A stretch of 37,937 bases of DNA from an uncultured Alphaproteobacteria bacterium (GCA_944392255.1 CALXVY010000014.1:1-37937), one strand, 5' to 3'; counted from the stretch's first letter, positions 24,140 to 31,565 are shown. Numbers and translations are program-made. Notes: generated by a model from the letters alone, not told the origin.

Positions 24140-24734
24140 ACAACTTGTTTTTATTGATGAGAGCGGAGATCCGGGATTTAAATCAAATTCATCTCAAAAT
24201 TTTGCATTTGCTTTGGTTATATTTGATGATATGGATAATGCAGAAACTGTAGATAAAGCTATATCTCAGATAGCTGTTATTTGCAAACACAAGTCTGAAT
24301 TTAAATATTCCAAGAGCTGTGATAATGTTAAAAATACATTTTTTACTGAAATTTCTAAATATCAATTTAAGGCTAAGGTTATTTATGTTAATAAGATGAT
24401 TGTTCAGAGTTCTGAACTTCGTCAAGATTCCAACAAATTTTATAATTATTTTTTAAAACAGGTTATTACTCATGCTAATTTAAAACAAGCTTCAATCAAA
24501 ATTGATGGCAAAAAAGATGCGGTGAAACAAGAACTTGTTTACTATTTGAGAACGCAAGCAAGAGAATCCGTTGCCAAGATAAAATATGAAGATTCCAAAA
24601 ATAATCGTCTTATTCAACTTGCAGATATGATTGTTGGTTTGGTTGCACACGCTTGTGCTCCAACAGCTACTGCAGCTCAAAAACAGTGGCTAAAGCTATT
24701 AAAAAGTAAGTTAGATATTTGGCAGTTTAAATAA
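24132..24734 (+). CDS. DUF3800 domain protein
   Basis: This 200-aa protein begins with FIDESGDPGF, the hallmark N-terminal acidic motif of DUF3800. It ends with KYEDSKNNRLIQLADMIVG, the second conserved motif (Asp-Ser...Gln-Leu-Ala-Asp). The family has an RNase H-like look and is common in mobile and defence-associated loci, but no reaction is established. AAAGGA precedes the ATG at 24132; a TTG at 24105 is a less likely earlier start. It is the only full-length soluble gene in the 2.7-kb unit between the direct repeats. It has no obvious partner nuclease or toxin beside it. Confidence 0.85.
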   Translation: MPKQLVFIDESGDPGFKSNSSQNFAFALVIFDDMDNAETVDKAISQIAVICKHKSEFKYSKSCDNVKNTFFTEISKYQFKAKVIYVNKMIVQSSELRQDSNKFYNYFLKQVITHANLKQASIKIDGKKDAVKQELVYYLRTQARESVAKIKYEDSKNNRLIQLADMIVGLVAHACAPTATAAQKQWLKLLKSKLDIWQFK

Positions 24735-24740
24735 AAAATC

Positions 24741-24807
24741 GCCCACTATCCTACCTCTCTTGTCGAGCTCTGCATACTCCATACGGAGCTGCTTCGGTAT
24801 AGCGGGC
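24741..24807. other. Structured intergenic element downstream of DUF3800
   Basis: GCCC-A-CTATCC at the left can pair with GGTATAG-C-GGGC at the right, with one mismatch and one bulge. An inner AGCTC/GAGCT stem lies at 24766-24790. It is GC-rich against an AT-rich background and has no ORF. It could be a small RNA or an attachment-type remnant; there is no T run directly after it. Confidence 0.35.
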
Positions 24808-24903
24808 ATTTCCAATTATATTGATATCATATTTGTAATGTATTGTCAATAGCTTTATAATGGTTAGTGGACAAGCTGCTAGACAAGCTCTTCAGATTAT
24901 AGC

Positions 24904-25088
24904 TTTTAATTAAAATACCCCGCGAGGTTTGCCATTTGTAAATTGGGGGAATCCCAAGTGGAAAAGATTTCTCCCGATAAGCTATTGCCGTGGATAACGC
25001 GAACACTCAAGCCTAATAAGCTAAGTTGCGTATAAGTCATGCAGACACATAACTCATCAATATCAGTGGCCTCAATATATAATTTGCC
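24904..25088 (-). pseudogene. Decayed C-terminal fragment of the N6-methylase
   Basis: These 185 bases match 30152-30336 with nine substitutions and no gaps. They encode the last ~60 residues of the same methylase (KLYIEATDIDELCVCMTYT through the C-terminus), with a single amino-acid change (Met to Ala near the end). Upstream of the match the reading frame is lost. Most differences are silent, so the two copies diverged while both coded for protein, and this one was truncated later. The 205 bp between it and the ankyrin gene holds nothing recognisable. Confidence 0.85.
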
Positions 25089-25293
25089 CCAGATTGTTGA
25101 GGCATATTTGCTCCTGTAACACCAATAGGAATGGAGTTTTGTGTGTAAATCAAGTGTTTTTTTTGTAAATGAAATTTTAATAAGATAGGAGATAAATTTA
25201 AAATTATTGATGGAAAACAATAAACAAGTTCACGCAAATTTTAAGTTACGCTTTCCAAAGTGCTAATTTAAATTTCTTCCTTTGGAGGTGCTT

Positions 25294-26226
25294 ATGAATA
25301 AAAATTTCAAATATACGCTTCTTTCATTTGTCAGTTTGTTGATATTTTCTACAGAAATATCCGCCAAAACAGCTCCTAGTTTTGATTGTAACAAGGACTC
25401 GACAGAGGTTGAAAAAATATTACCTCCACACTGTACGGATACATCCGTGGAATCTCCTAAATCACTCCCTGTTTTTAGTTGTACTAAAGAGAAATGTACT
25501 AAAATTCCCAATAAATTAAGCTTGTTAACTGTTTTATCAAATAGTAATGAGAAAAATAAAAGTCAAAAAATTGTAAAGATGTTAGAACTTGGTGGAGATG
25601 TTAATGAAGAAGATGCTACAGGTTGGACACCTTTATATTTTGTGCTTTTTTATGCATTAGATGATGAATATGCTTCAACTACAAAAACATTATTATCTCA
25701 TGGTGCAAATATAAATTATATAAACCAAGTAACAGGTAACACTTTAGTTGCAGCCATAAGTTCTAATTGCAATGAAGTATCCTTAAAGCAGTTAGAGGTA
25801 TTGCATATACATGGGTTTAATTTAAATACGAGAATATTCAGCCCAAAAGAATATTATGGAGAAAATCCAACCTTACTCATGTCCTTAATTAGTTCAGCTC
25901 TACACAATAAAAAATGTATAGAAAAAGTAAAATATTTACTTAATCAAGATGTGGATGTTAACGCTATTAATTATGTTCATGAATATGAAGACCATAAAAC
26001 AGTAGAAGACGCAAATGCTCTATTTTATGTCTTAGATTTTGATAACAAAACTCAAAAGATTGATCCTAAAGTTGTCTTAGAGATAACACAATTACTCGTC
26101 CATAAGGGAATTAATAAACATTTTGTTAATAGCCATGGTCATGATGCGCTATATTTCCTTAACAAGAATGAAGTATTAAAGAAAAGTCCTCAATACATGA
26201 CATTAAAAGAACTATTAATAGAATAG
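25294..26226 (+). CDS. Exported ankyrin-repeat protein
   Basis: This 310-aa protein has a signal peptide (KYTLLSFVSLLIFSTEISA), so it is probably periplasmic or secreted. Four to five degenerate ankyrin repeats follow a Cys-containing N-terminal segment. Clear units are MLELGGDVNEEDATGWTPLY, LLSHGANINYINQVTGNTLV, LLNQDVDVNAINY and LLVHKGINKHFVNSHGHDAL. The ATG at 25294 is chosen because GGAGG (25284-25288) precedes it. It is the right-hand gene of the repeat-bounded unit. Ankyrin proteins mediate protein contacts; any host-directed role is speculation. Confidence 0.82.
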   Translation: MNKNFKYTLLSFVSLLIFSTEISAKTAPSFDCNKDSTEVEKILPPHCTDTSVESPKSLPVFSCTKEKCTKIPNKLSLLTVLSNSNEKNKSQKIVKMLELGGDVNEEDATGWTPLYFVLFYALDDEYASTTKTLLSHGANINYINQVTGNTLVAAISSNCNEVSLKQLEVLHIHGFNLNTRIFSPKEYYGENPTLLMSLISSALHNKKCIEKVKYLLNQDVDVNAINYVHEYEDHKTVEDANALFYVLDFDNKTQKIDPKVVLEITQLLVHKGINKHFVNSHGHDALYFLNKNEVLKKSPQYMTLKELLIE

Positions 26227-26403
26227 AGAATATTATAAAAATTTTTAAACAAATTGCAGATTAAAATCCAAAGAAGTTCATAATATGGCAAATTTTTCTT
26301 TTCAAGATGTAAAAACATACTCCAAAAAATGTTATCTTTTTAGGGGGCTCCTAGTCGAACCGCTTCCTCCGCGGTTCGAGAACTCTATATGCGTTATCAT
26401 CAT

Positions 26404-26434
26404 AAAAAAAGCCTCCACAAGGGAGGCCTTTTTT
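26404..26434. terminator. tRNA-associated terminator, third copy
   Basis: GCCTCC (26411-26416) pairs with GGAGGC (26422-26427), flanked by A7 and T6. It has the same sequence and position relative to the tRNA fragment as copy 2. Confidence 0.85.
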
Positions 26435-26438
26435 ACGA

Positions 26439-26494
26439 TGGTGCCGACACACGGACTCGAACCGCGGACCCACTGATTACAAATCGACTGCGCT
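26439..26494 (-). pseudogene. tRNA-Thr(UGU) 3' fragment, second attachment-site remnant
   Basis: This 56-base fragment is identical to that at 23765-23820 and likewise lacks the tRNA 5' part. Confidence 0.8.
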
Positions 26495-26601
26495 TATAAA
26501 ATATTATCTTTATAAATCAATGTGTTAATCTTAAGATTTTAACGATTTTTTTGCCGAGCTACCACCGAGCTACCACGCCAAAACAAGCTACCACCAACTT
26601 A

Positions 26602-27447
26602 TTACAGGGAAAAATTTATCTGCTTTGAGTGGTTTTTGGTTTTTTGACTATGCAAAAAAACAGTTTTCAAGGATTGTTTTAGTTCTTTTATAAACATTTC
26701 TAAAGTATTTTTGGATAATTCCTCAAGGCTTAAATAGCTTCTGTCGCTTTCAATTTCCATTAAAAGCATAAGCCCTTCGGAAGTTACGCCAAAATCAATT
26801 CTATCAATTCCATAGGGCATATTATTCCATTTCATAAAAGATTTTGCAATCTGTAGCATTTTCCTGTTTGGGGTGAATTCCTTTAATTCCCACCTGTTAT
26901 CCATTCCGGGGGCTATTGTTTCGAGAGCATAACAAAACTTTTTATCAATAAAAAAGTAACTTTGTTCTTTCGCAAAGGGAATATACTCTTGGATTATATA
27001 ATTGTTCAACTTTCGGCGTATCTTATTTTTATTTGCAAAAATCTTTACACCGTAAGAAGAACCGCCATTTTGCGGCTTTATTAAGACAGCTTTATTTTCT
27101 GGAAATTCTGCCAAAGTTTTATATGTTGGTATAACATTATTAAAATTGTCGTTGAGATAATATAAATAACTTTTGAGAGAAAAAGATTTGCTCCTTTGTT
27201 GGAGAGAGTTGTAAATAATAATGTTATTTTTTATTGCTATATTTATAAGACGCTTAATTTTTCTGTCATAAATACGCTCAGGCCACGCATTCCGGAATAA
27301 AAAAATATCAAAATTTGTGCAATCTGAAGGAATATCTTGGCTAACGTCATACAGTTCAACGATAAAATCATCTTTTAATAAAGAAGCCAAGAAACTATCC
27401 TCACCTTCTCCCAAAGTTTCATTTGTAACCAAAAGTATTTTAATCAT
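26602..27447 (-). CDS. ATP-grasp ligase of unknown substrate
   Basis: This ~281-aa protein has the ATP-grasp pattern. An N-terminal alpha/beta domain (KILLVTNETLGEGEDSF) precedes VLIKPQNGGSSYGVKIF (ATP-binding Lys and Gly-rich loop) and YIIQEYIPFAKEQSYFFID. RIDFGVTSEGLMLLMEIESD carries the metal-binding acidic residues. The layout resembles RimK/D-Ala-ligase-type enzymes and peptide-tailoring ligases, forming an amide or ester bond with ATP. The ATG at 27447 follows GGA; an ATG at 27459 is the alternative. The stop lies inside the attachment repeat, so the native C-terminus may have been cut by integration. It is divergent from a GNAT gene. Confidence 0.78.
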   Translation of the reverse strand: MIKILLVTNETLGEGEDSFLASLLKDDFIVELYDVSQDIPSDCTNFDIFLFRNAWPERIYDRKIKRLINIAIKNNIIIYNSLQQRSKSFSLKSYLYYLNDNFNNVIPTYKTLAEFPENKAVLIKPQNGGSSYGVKIFANKNKIRRKLNNYIIQEYIPFAKEQSYFFIDKKFCYALETIAPGMDNRWELKEFTPNRKMLQIAKSFMKWNNMPYGIDRIDFGVTSEGLMLLMEIESDRSYLSLEELSKNTLEMFIKELKQSLKTVFLHSQKTKNHSKQINFSL

Positions 27448-27482
27448 CTTGCATTCCATAATATAATGATTACAGCCGACAA

Positions 27483-27534
27483 GTTAAGATATGGTTTAAT
27501 TGTAGTTTTTATTTTTTTTTAATTTTTCAAATCT
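27483..27534. promoter_or_regulatory. Conserved upstream block, copy 1
   Basis: GTTAAGATATGGTTTAATTG followed by a T-rich stretch and TTTTTCAAA closely resembles 34051-34104. It contains a TTAAg-N6-TTTAA imperfect inverted repeat. Both copies lie in divergent intergenic regions of accessory genes, a layout expected of a shared promoter or operator. Confidence 0.45.
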
Positions 27535-27561
27535 ATAGTTTTATAAAAAGGATTGGATTTT

Positions 27562-28017
27562 ATGATTATACAAACCGAGAATAAGCATATTGAAGAATTA
27601 TCTCATCTAAGGGTATTACAGCAAAAAGACGATTGGCAAGAGGATTATCAAGGCTCTGATGATGAACTTTTTGCTCAAACCAAGCAATTTTTGGAAGAAC
27701 ACTTAAACAAAGATTTGTTTATTTTTGCAGAATTCCAAGATGACGCGATTATTGCCACCTGCGGTTTATCACTTTTTAAAACCTTGCCGCAATGTTGCGA
27801 TAATGGTGTTTATGGCTATGTTTGTAATGTCTTTACGCTGGAGAAATTCCGCGGTAGAGGAATACAAACCAATTTAATGGCTCATTTGATGGCTTTTGTA
27901 GAAAATAAGAAGATTAAAAGATTGCTTCTTTCTTCAGATAACCCAACAGCAATTCATATCTACCAAAAATTCGGCTTTAAGAAAGATGATTGGGGATATA
28001 AGTGGATGAAGCGATAA
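27562..28017 (+). CDS. GNAT family N-acetyltransferase
   Basis: This 151-aa protein shows the GNAT core. The beta-4 strand and acetyl-CoA loop are GYVCNVFTLEKFRGRGIQT (motif A, R-G-x-G-I/Q-x). LLLSSDNPTAIHIYQKFGFK is motif B with the usual Tyr/Phe near the C-terminus. The ATG at 27562 is chosen because AAAAAGGA lies 10 bases upstream; a TTG at 27553 overlaps that signal. The acceptor is unknown. It shares an intergenic region with the divergent ATP-grasp gene and is followed 27 bp later by an EamA-like permease, suggesting a modification-and-transport module. Confidence 0.88.
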   Translation: MIIQTENKHIEELSHLRVLQQKDDWQEDYQGSDDELFAQTKQFLEEHLNKDLFIFAEFQDDAIIATCGLSLFKTLPQCCDNGVYGYVCNVFTLEKFRGRGIQTNLMAHLMAFVENKKIKRLLLSSDNPTAIHIYQKFGFKKDDWGYKWMKR

Positions 28018-28044
28018 TAAATTTATCGCCGTTGAGAGGTTGAA

Positions 28045-28914
28045 ATGGATTATAGATATACAGCCGTTTTTGCTACAATTTCTAACTCATTTTCTGATGC
28101 TGTATTAGATTATGCCGTTAATAGGTATAATTACCACAAAGTCCTTTTATATACTTCATTTATAGCCTTTGTAATTCAATTATTGTATGGGTTAAATACT
28201 GGGATAATGTTTACCTATGCCTCTGTTCCATATTTGTTGGTACATGGCGTTTTTGTACTGTTGGGGTATATATGTTTCGTTAAATCTTTAGAGTATTTAC
28301 CCCTCGGATTAGTGGGCTTGATAGAAAGCAGTAACTTATTTTTAACGCTGTTTATTGATTCTTTTGTAGGCTATATAAAGATTACACCATATTTTATTTT
28401 AATGTTTGTCATCTTCATATATTCCATTTTTTTATTCTGCAAAGATTGTTTAAATAAAGAAGGTACTTCTTTTAAGGAAATGGAACGGCAAGGATTTGTT
28501 TGGGTGGTCGGTTCCGTACTATTTTATGTTACTGCGCCGTATTTGATTAAGGCTTCTGATAGTTTGGGTGCCAATGAAATAGCTATAAATTTGTCTTATT
28601 ATATCCTTGCGCTTCCATATTTTGCTTATAATGTTTTTTCTAATAGCTCTAAACAAGAGGCTCAAACTAAAAAATGGTGGAATAGTTTACTGTTTTTAGG
28701 TTTGGTTATCGGTATATTAGAAAGCCTGTATTATGTTTTAGAAACATTTAGCTTTATAAATGACGCTCCTACGGTAGTTATGATTATTGCCCAAATGAGA
28801 ATTTTCTTAGTGTTTTTATTATCTGTGTTATTTAAAATGGATAAATTTACACTTAGAAAGACTTTTGCCCTCATCTTAGGTATTGTTTCAGTTGTTGGAG
28901 TTTATTTTAGTTAA
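28045..28914 (+). CDS. EamA/DMT-like membrane transporter
   Basis: This 289-aa protein has about ten hydrophobic segments arranged as two five-helix halves, each beginning with a helix pair typical of drug/metabolite transporters. The YICFVKSLEYLPLGLVGLIES segment corresponds to the conserved EamA helix 3-4 region. The protein probably exports a small metabolite. It is co-oriented with the GNAT gene 27 bp upstream, and a second DMT-type permease lies at 33118-34002. GAGAGG precedes the ATG. Substrate unknown. Confidence 0.75.
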   Translation: MDYRYTAVFATISNSFSDAVLDYAVNRYNYHKVLLYTSFIAFVIQLLYGLNTGIMFTYASVPYLLVHGVFVLLGYICFVKSLEYLPLGLVGLIESSNLFLTLFIDSFVGYIKITPYFILMFVIFIYSIFLFCKDCLNKEGTSFKEMERQGFVWVVGSVLFYVTAPYLIKASDSLGANEIAINLSYYILALPYFAYNVFSNSSKQEAQTKKWWNSLLFLGLVIGILESLYYVLETFSFINDAPTVVMIIAQMRIFLVFLLSVLFKMDKFTLRKTFALILGIVSVVGVYFS

Positions 28915-28924
28915 TGCAGTACAT

Positions 28925-28955
28925 AAAAAAAAGTCCGTTTTTTATAACGGACTTT
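28925..28955 (-). terminator. Terminator downstream of the 206-aa gene
   Basis: AAAGTCCGTT (28930-28939) pairs with AACGGACTTT (28946-28955). The minus strand then has eight T, so it acts mainly on the leftward gene. Confidence 0.85.
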
Positions 28956-28976
28956 AGAATTTAACAGCGTAAGCCT

Positions 28977-29597
28977 CTATGGCAACATAAACAATGTATG
29001 GTTAAGTGATTTCTGTGGAGCCGGAGCTTGTTGGTAGTTTACAATAACCAAATAATCAGCACATTGCTTTTTGGCAACTGTTATCTTTGCCTTGTCGCCG
29101 GACTTAAGATTGAAAATCTTTTCAAAGAAACCACCGCTACAATCAAGAACAGCATAACCAAAATTTGGAGCTGTAATTAAGCAATAGTAATGTTGCCTTG
29201 GAACGATGTCTTCACCTAACTTATGGAATGGCATTGAAACGAAGAATACTTTATCAACGTCGATTTTCAATGTATAACATTGGTTGATGAACTGATGAGG
29301 TTCAATCTTAGCAATGTCAGTCCATTTTTGAGAAAGATTTTGGCACTGTAATACGCGCATCATTGAGGTCTGAGAGGATATCATCTCCAAAGTAATGTGG
29401 AGCCGTTCATTTTCTCTGACTAATACAAAGGGAGCCAGATTTTGGAAACTGACAGCACATTGAAAATACTGTCCATCTCGTGTTATGATACTACAGAAAA
29501 AGCAATCTTCTCCGCCACCGATAAATTCGATAAAAATTTTCTTAACATTCAGCCATACTTCATAAGTATTGCCTTCTTTGTTGAAAGTTGTTTTCAT
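28977..29597 (-). CDS. Protein of unknown function
   Basis: This 206-aa soluble protein has no signal peptide. It is beta-rich (TYEVWLNVKKIFIEF, DYLVIVNYQQ) and has Cys scattered through it. The C-terminal half contains AKITVAKKQCADYLVIVNY, which has the spacing of a small beta-barrel. I do not recognise the family. There is no clear Shine-Dalgarno. It is monocistronic, ending in the 28925-28955 terminator, and sits between the GNAT/EamA pair and the mobile-element-type block. Confidence 0.65.
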   Translation of the reverse strand: MKTTFNKEGNTYEVWLNVKKIFIEFIGGGEDCFFCSIITRDGQYFQCAVSFQNLAPFVLVRENERLHITLEMISSQTSMMRVLQCQNLSQKWTDIAKIEPHQFINQCYTLKIDVDKVFFVSMPFHKLGEDIVPRQHYYCLITAPNFGYAVLDCSGGFFEKIFNLKSGDKAKITVAKKQCADYLVIVNYQQAPAPQKSLNHTLFMLP

Positions 29598-29822
29598 AAA
29601 CTAGAATTATTAAAGTGAATAATAAAAAATAAGTGTTATTTTTATACCAAAAAATCAATTTTTTGTCAATAAATGATTTCCTGAGGTCCTTATAGCTCTT
29701 TAGCTCAATTTGCAATCTCTGATAATATGTGTGGTTACCTTAAAGAACTTTACTTTTTATTCCAATTTAATATACTAAATGCAAAATCGAATTATGTTGT
29801 TTTACTATTTAAATTAGAAATT

Positions 29823-30056
29823 ATGGAGAAAAAAGGTCCAGTAAAAACAGATTATTTGAATCTTTCTGCTTTGCTTAAGGCTGAGAAAAACGGCTATCTG
29901 GAAGAACAATTAGCCCTTCAAAGAGCAAATGCTGGAAGTTCAGGATTTACAACGGAAAGTTATGTCCTTGAGATTATTAAGATGAGACACTGCAAAGAAT
30001 CTAAAGGACTATCCGTTGAAGATGTTACTAGAAAACATTTTCACGGTGATTATTAA
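29823..30056 (+). CDS. Small protein of unknown function
   Basis: The 77-aa reading from the ATG at 29823 is hydrophilic and likely helical (LSALLKAEKNGYLEEQLALQ). An in-frame extension to 29727 adds a hydrophobic, AT-rich leader that does not look coding. No strong Shine-Dalgarno is present. A terminator lies 50 bp downstream, which supports a transcript. Not recognised. Confidence 0.45.
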   Translation: MEKKGPVKTDYLNLSALLKAEKNGYLEEQLALQRANAGSSGFTTESYVLEIIKMRHCKESKGLSVEDVTRKHFHGDY

Positions 30057-30106
30057 GAATACCAGATGTTTATATTGGTAATTTATCAAGTTTATGCTCT
30101 AAAAAG

Positions 30107-30133
30107 AAACCGCCCTTATGGACGGTTTTTTTT
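30107..30133 (+). terminator. Rho-independent terminator
   Basis: AAACCG-C-CC (30107-30115) pairs with GG-A-CGGTTT (30120-30128) with one mismatch, and eight T follow. Confidence 0.8.
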
Positions 30134-30153
30134 GGTAGGACTAAAATCTGATT

Positions 30154-30825
30154 TTAATTAAAATACCCCATGAGGTTTGCCATTTGTAAATTTGGGGAAT
30201 CCCAAGTGGAAAAGATTTCACCTGATAAGCTATTACCGTGAATAACGCGAACACTTAGGCCTAATAAGCTAAGTTGCGTATAAGTCATGCAGACACATAA
30301 CTCATCAATATCAGTGGCCTCAATATATAATTTGCCGCCCAGCTTTTCATATCCGCGATTTTGCAGACATTTAACCAATCCCAAAACCATAGCTCCAGAT
30401 CCGCAGGTCGGCTCGGCAACGCGGCAATATCCTTTTTCTTGAATTGTTTTTTCTAAATTTTCATTAAATGTTATTTCTGCCATAAACTCGCAGATGTGTG
30501 ACGGAGTGAAGAATTGTCCTCTGTAATGCTGTCCTAAATTTAATCTCGCAAATATTGTTCCCAGATAATCTTTTGGGCTTTCTAATAATAATCTTGCTAA
30601 AATGGCCATAAGGCTTGGAAAATATTCATTGAAAACCGCTTTATCATATTTATTCGCAATATTCTTAAATTCTTGCTCTCGTGAAATAAACAAATCCCTG
30701 TAATAGCTTTGAGCCATAACAGGGGCATCCTTAAAGGTATTGTGTAATGAACAACTGCAAATTTTACAAAAATCTTCAAAAACTTTATATACAGGGTAAT
30801 AACTTAATCCGGAGATTGCTTCCAA
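30154..30825 (-). CDS. Short N6-adenine DNA methylase of integrative-element type
   Basis: This ~223-aa protein belongs to the N6-methylase (SAM-dependent) family. GQFFTPSHICEFMAEIT is the pre-motif and RVAEPTCGSGAMVLGLV is SAM motif I. DIDELCVCMTYTQLSLLG and VIHGNSLSGEIFSTW follow. No NPPY/DPPF motif IV is visible, as in other short element-borne relatives, so activity is uncertain. The only canonical start is a TTG at 30825 without a usable ribosome binding site. The homologous-looking sequence continues upstream (KINEDSIIRR), overlapping the end of the Lys-rich gene. The true N-terminus may therefore arise by frameshift or coupling. A 185-bp copy of its 3' end lies at 24904. Confidence 0.8.
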   Translation of the reverse strand: MEAISGLSYYPVYKVFEDFCKICSCSLHNTFKDAPVMAQSYYRDLFISREQEFKNIANKYDKAVFNEYFPSLMAILARLLLESPKDYLGTIFARLNLGQHYRGQFFTPSHICEFMAEITFNENLEKTIQEKGYCRVAEPTCGSGAMVLGLVKCLQNRGYEKLGGKLYIEATDIDELCVCMTYTQLSLLGLSVRVIHGNSLSGEIFSTWDSPNLQMANLMGYFN

Positions 30826-30835
30826 TCTCCGGATT
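30806..30835 (-). promoter_or_regulatory. 13-bp perfect hairpin over the methylase start
   Basis: AATCCGGAGATTG (30806-30818) and CAATCTCCGGATT (30823-30835) form a perfect stem with a 4-base loop. The TTG start codon is inside it. There is no T run on either strand, so it is not a typical terminator. It lies 13 bp past the stop of the Lys-rich gene. Confidence 0.7.
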
Positions 30836-30848
30836 ATGCTGTCTTCAT

Positions 30849-31550
30849 TTATTTTTTCGACTTCTTTTTGCTCGATTTTTTTTTAGATTTTTTGACTTTC
30901 TCAGATTTTACGTTGCAAATTTCTTCGTCAATCTCATCTGTCGGAATTGGAACAATGGTTTCCGGTGGAAAGCCTTTCCATTCGTCATCTTCGTTTTCTT
31001 GGACTTCTTCCAGCGCATTTTCGCTAAAAGAAAGAGGAGCGTTTTCTTGAGGCTCCTCTTGTATCTGCGTGTCGTCTTCCATTTCAACTTTCTCAAAGGT
31101 CATTCTTCCGTTTTCATCATAACCTATTTTATGGCACTCGGTTACGACTACCGGTTCTTCCGGAACATCTAAACCTTTTCGCTTAATGTATTTTTGGCAA
31201 AAATCTAAATATTCGGGGTTTATATCATCGGGTTGCTTTTTGGTTACAACATTTACAAATTGTTCTTCCACGTCATCAATTTTAATGCTTTTGAACTTTT
31301 CTTGATATTCTTCAATCATTTTATCAAATTGACTGACTTGGTATTTGTTGTCGGTGTGGACATTAATATATGGGTCAAAACCTTCAAATTTCATAAAGAA
31401 ATAGTATTTATTATAAAAGTCATACAAATAAACTTGTTTATTATCTCCGGTATAAAAGGTTTCAAGAGATTTCTTTCTTGTTAATGTTGGTTTACGGTTG
31501 CGGAATAACATCTCTGTATATCCGGGGTATTTTTTTACATCAAAAGTCAT
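30849..31550 (-). CDS. Acidic protein with a Lys-rich tail, integrative-element gene of unknown function
   Basis: This 233-aa protein has an N-terminal globular part with many Tyr/Phe residues (DFYNKYYFFMKFEGFDPY). A long Glu/Gln-rich acidic region (~155-210) and a tail of 20 residues dominated by Lys and Ser follow. The tail is encoded by A-rich runs, including nine consecutive A (30884-30876), a possible ribosomal slippage site. GGAGAG precedes the ATG. It lies between DUF3768 (15 bp upstream) and the methylase (23 bp downstream), so it belongs to that three-gene operon. Function not recognised. The tail suggests nucleic-acid or protein contact. Confidence 0.7.
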   Translation of the reverse strand: MTFDVKKYPGYTEMLFRNRKPTLTRKKSLETFYTGDNKQVYLYDFYNKYYFFMKFEGFDPYINVHTDNKYQVSQFDKMIEEYQEKFKSIKIDDVEEQFVNVVTKKQPDDINPEYLDFCQKYIKRKGLDVPEEPVVVTECHKIGYDENGRMTFEKVEMEDDTQIQEEPQENAPLSFSENALEEVQENEDDEWKGFPPETIVPIPTDEIDEEICNVKSEKVKKSKKKSSKKKSKK

Positions 31551-31565
31551 TTTTGCTCTCCTTTA

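Larger units (their letters stand above)
26348..26606. repeat. 259-bp direct repeat, copy 2 (tRNA-Thr 3' end, terminator and attachment arm)
   Basis: This is the second copy of the 23673-23932 block in the same orientation, with the same internal order of hairpin, terminator, tRNA-Thr fragment and AGCTACCA repeats. Its right edge runs 5 bases into the end of the ATP-grasp gene and provides that gene's stop codon. Differences are scattered single bases, so it is a separate integration or duplication of some age rather than an assembly artefact. Confidence 0.85.

Noticed and set aside
25037..25237. ORF overlapping the methylase fragment
   Set aside because: It is a frame-shifted reading through the decayed copy; the match to the intact methylase identifies the fragment instead.
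26285..26476. 63-codon ORF across the second direct repeat
   Set aside because: It reads through the terminator and the complement of the tRNA fragment; the 'THGLEPRTH' ending is the usual artefact of translating an antisense tRNA end. The ORF at 23561-23764 is rejected for a similar reason.
23673..26606. CRISPR array or IS element
   Set aside because: There are only two long direct repeats 2.4 kb apart with no short regularly spaced units, and no transposase or terminal inverted repeats are visible.
29690..29730. tRNA-like string with TAGCTCAATTTG
   Set aside because: It resembles a D arm only, with no matching acceptor, anticodon or T arm.
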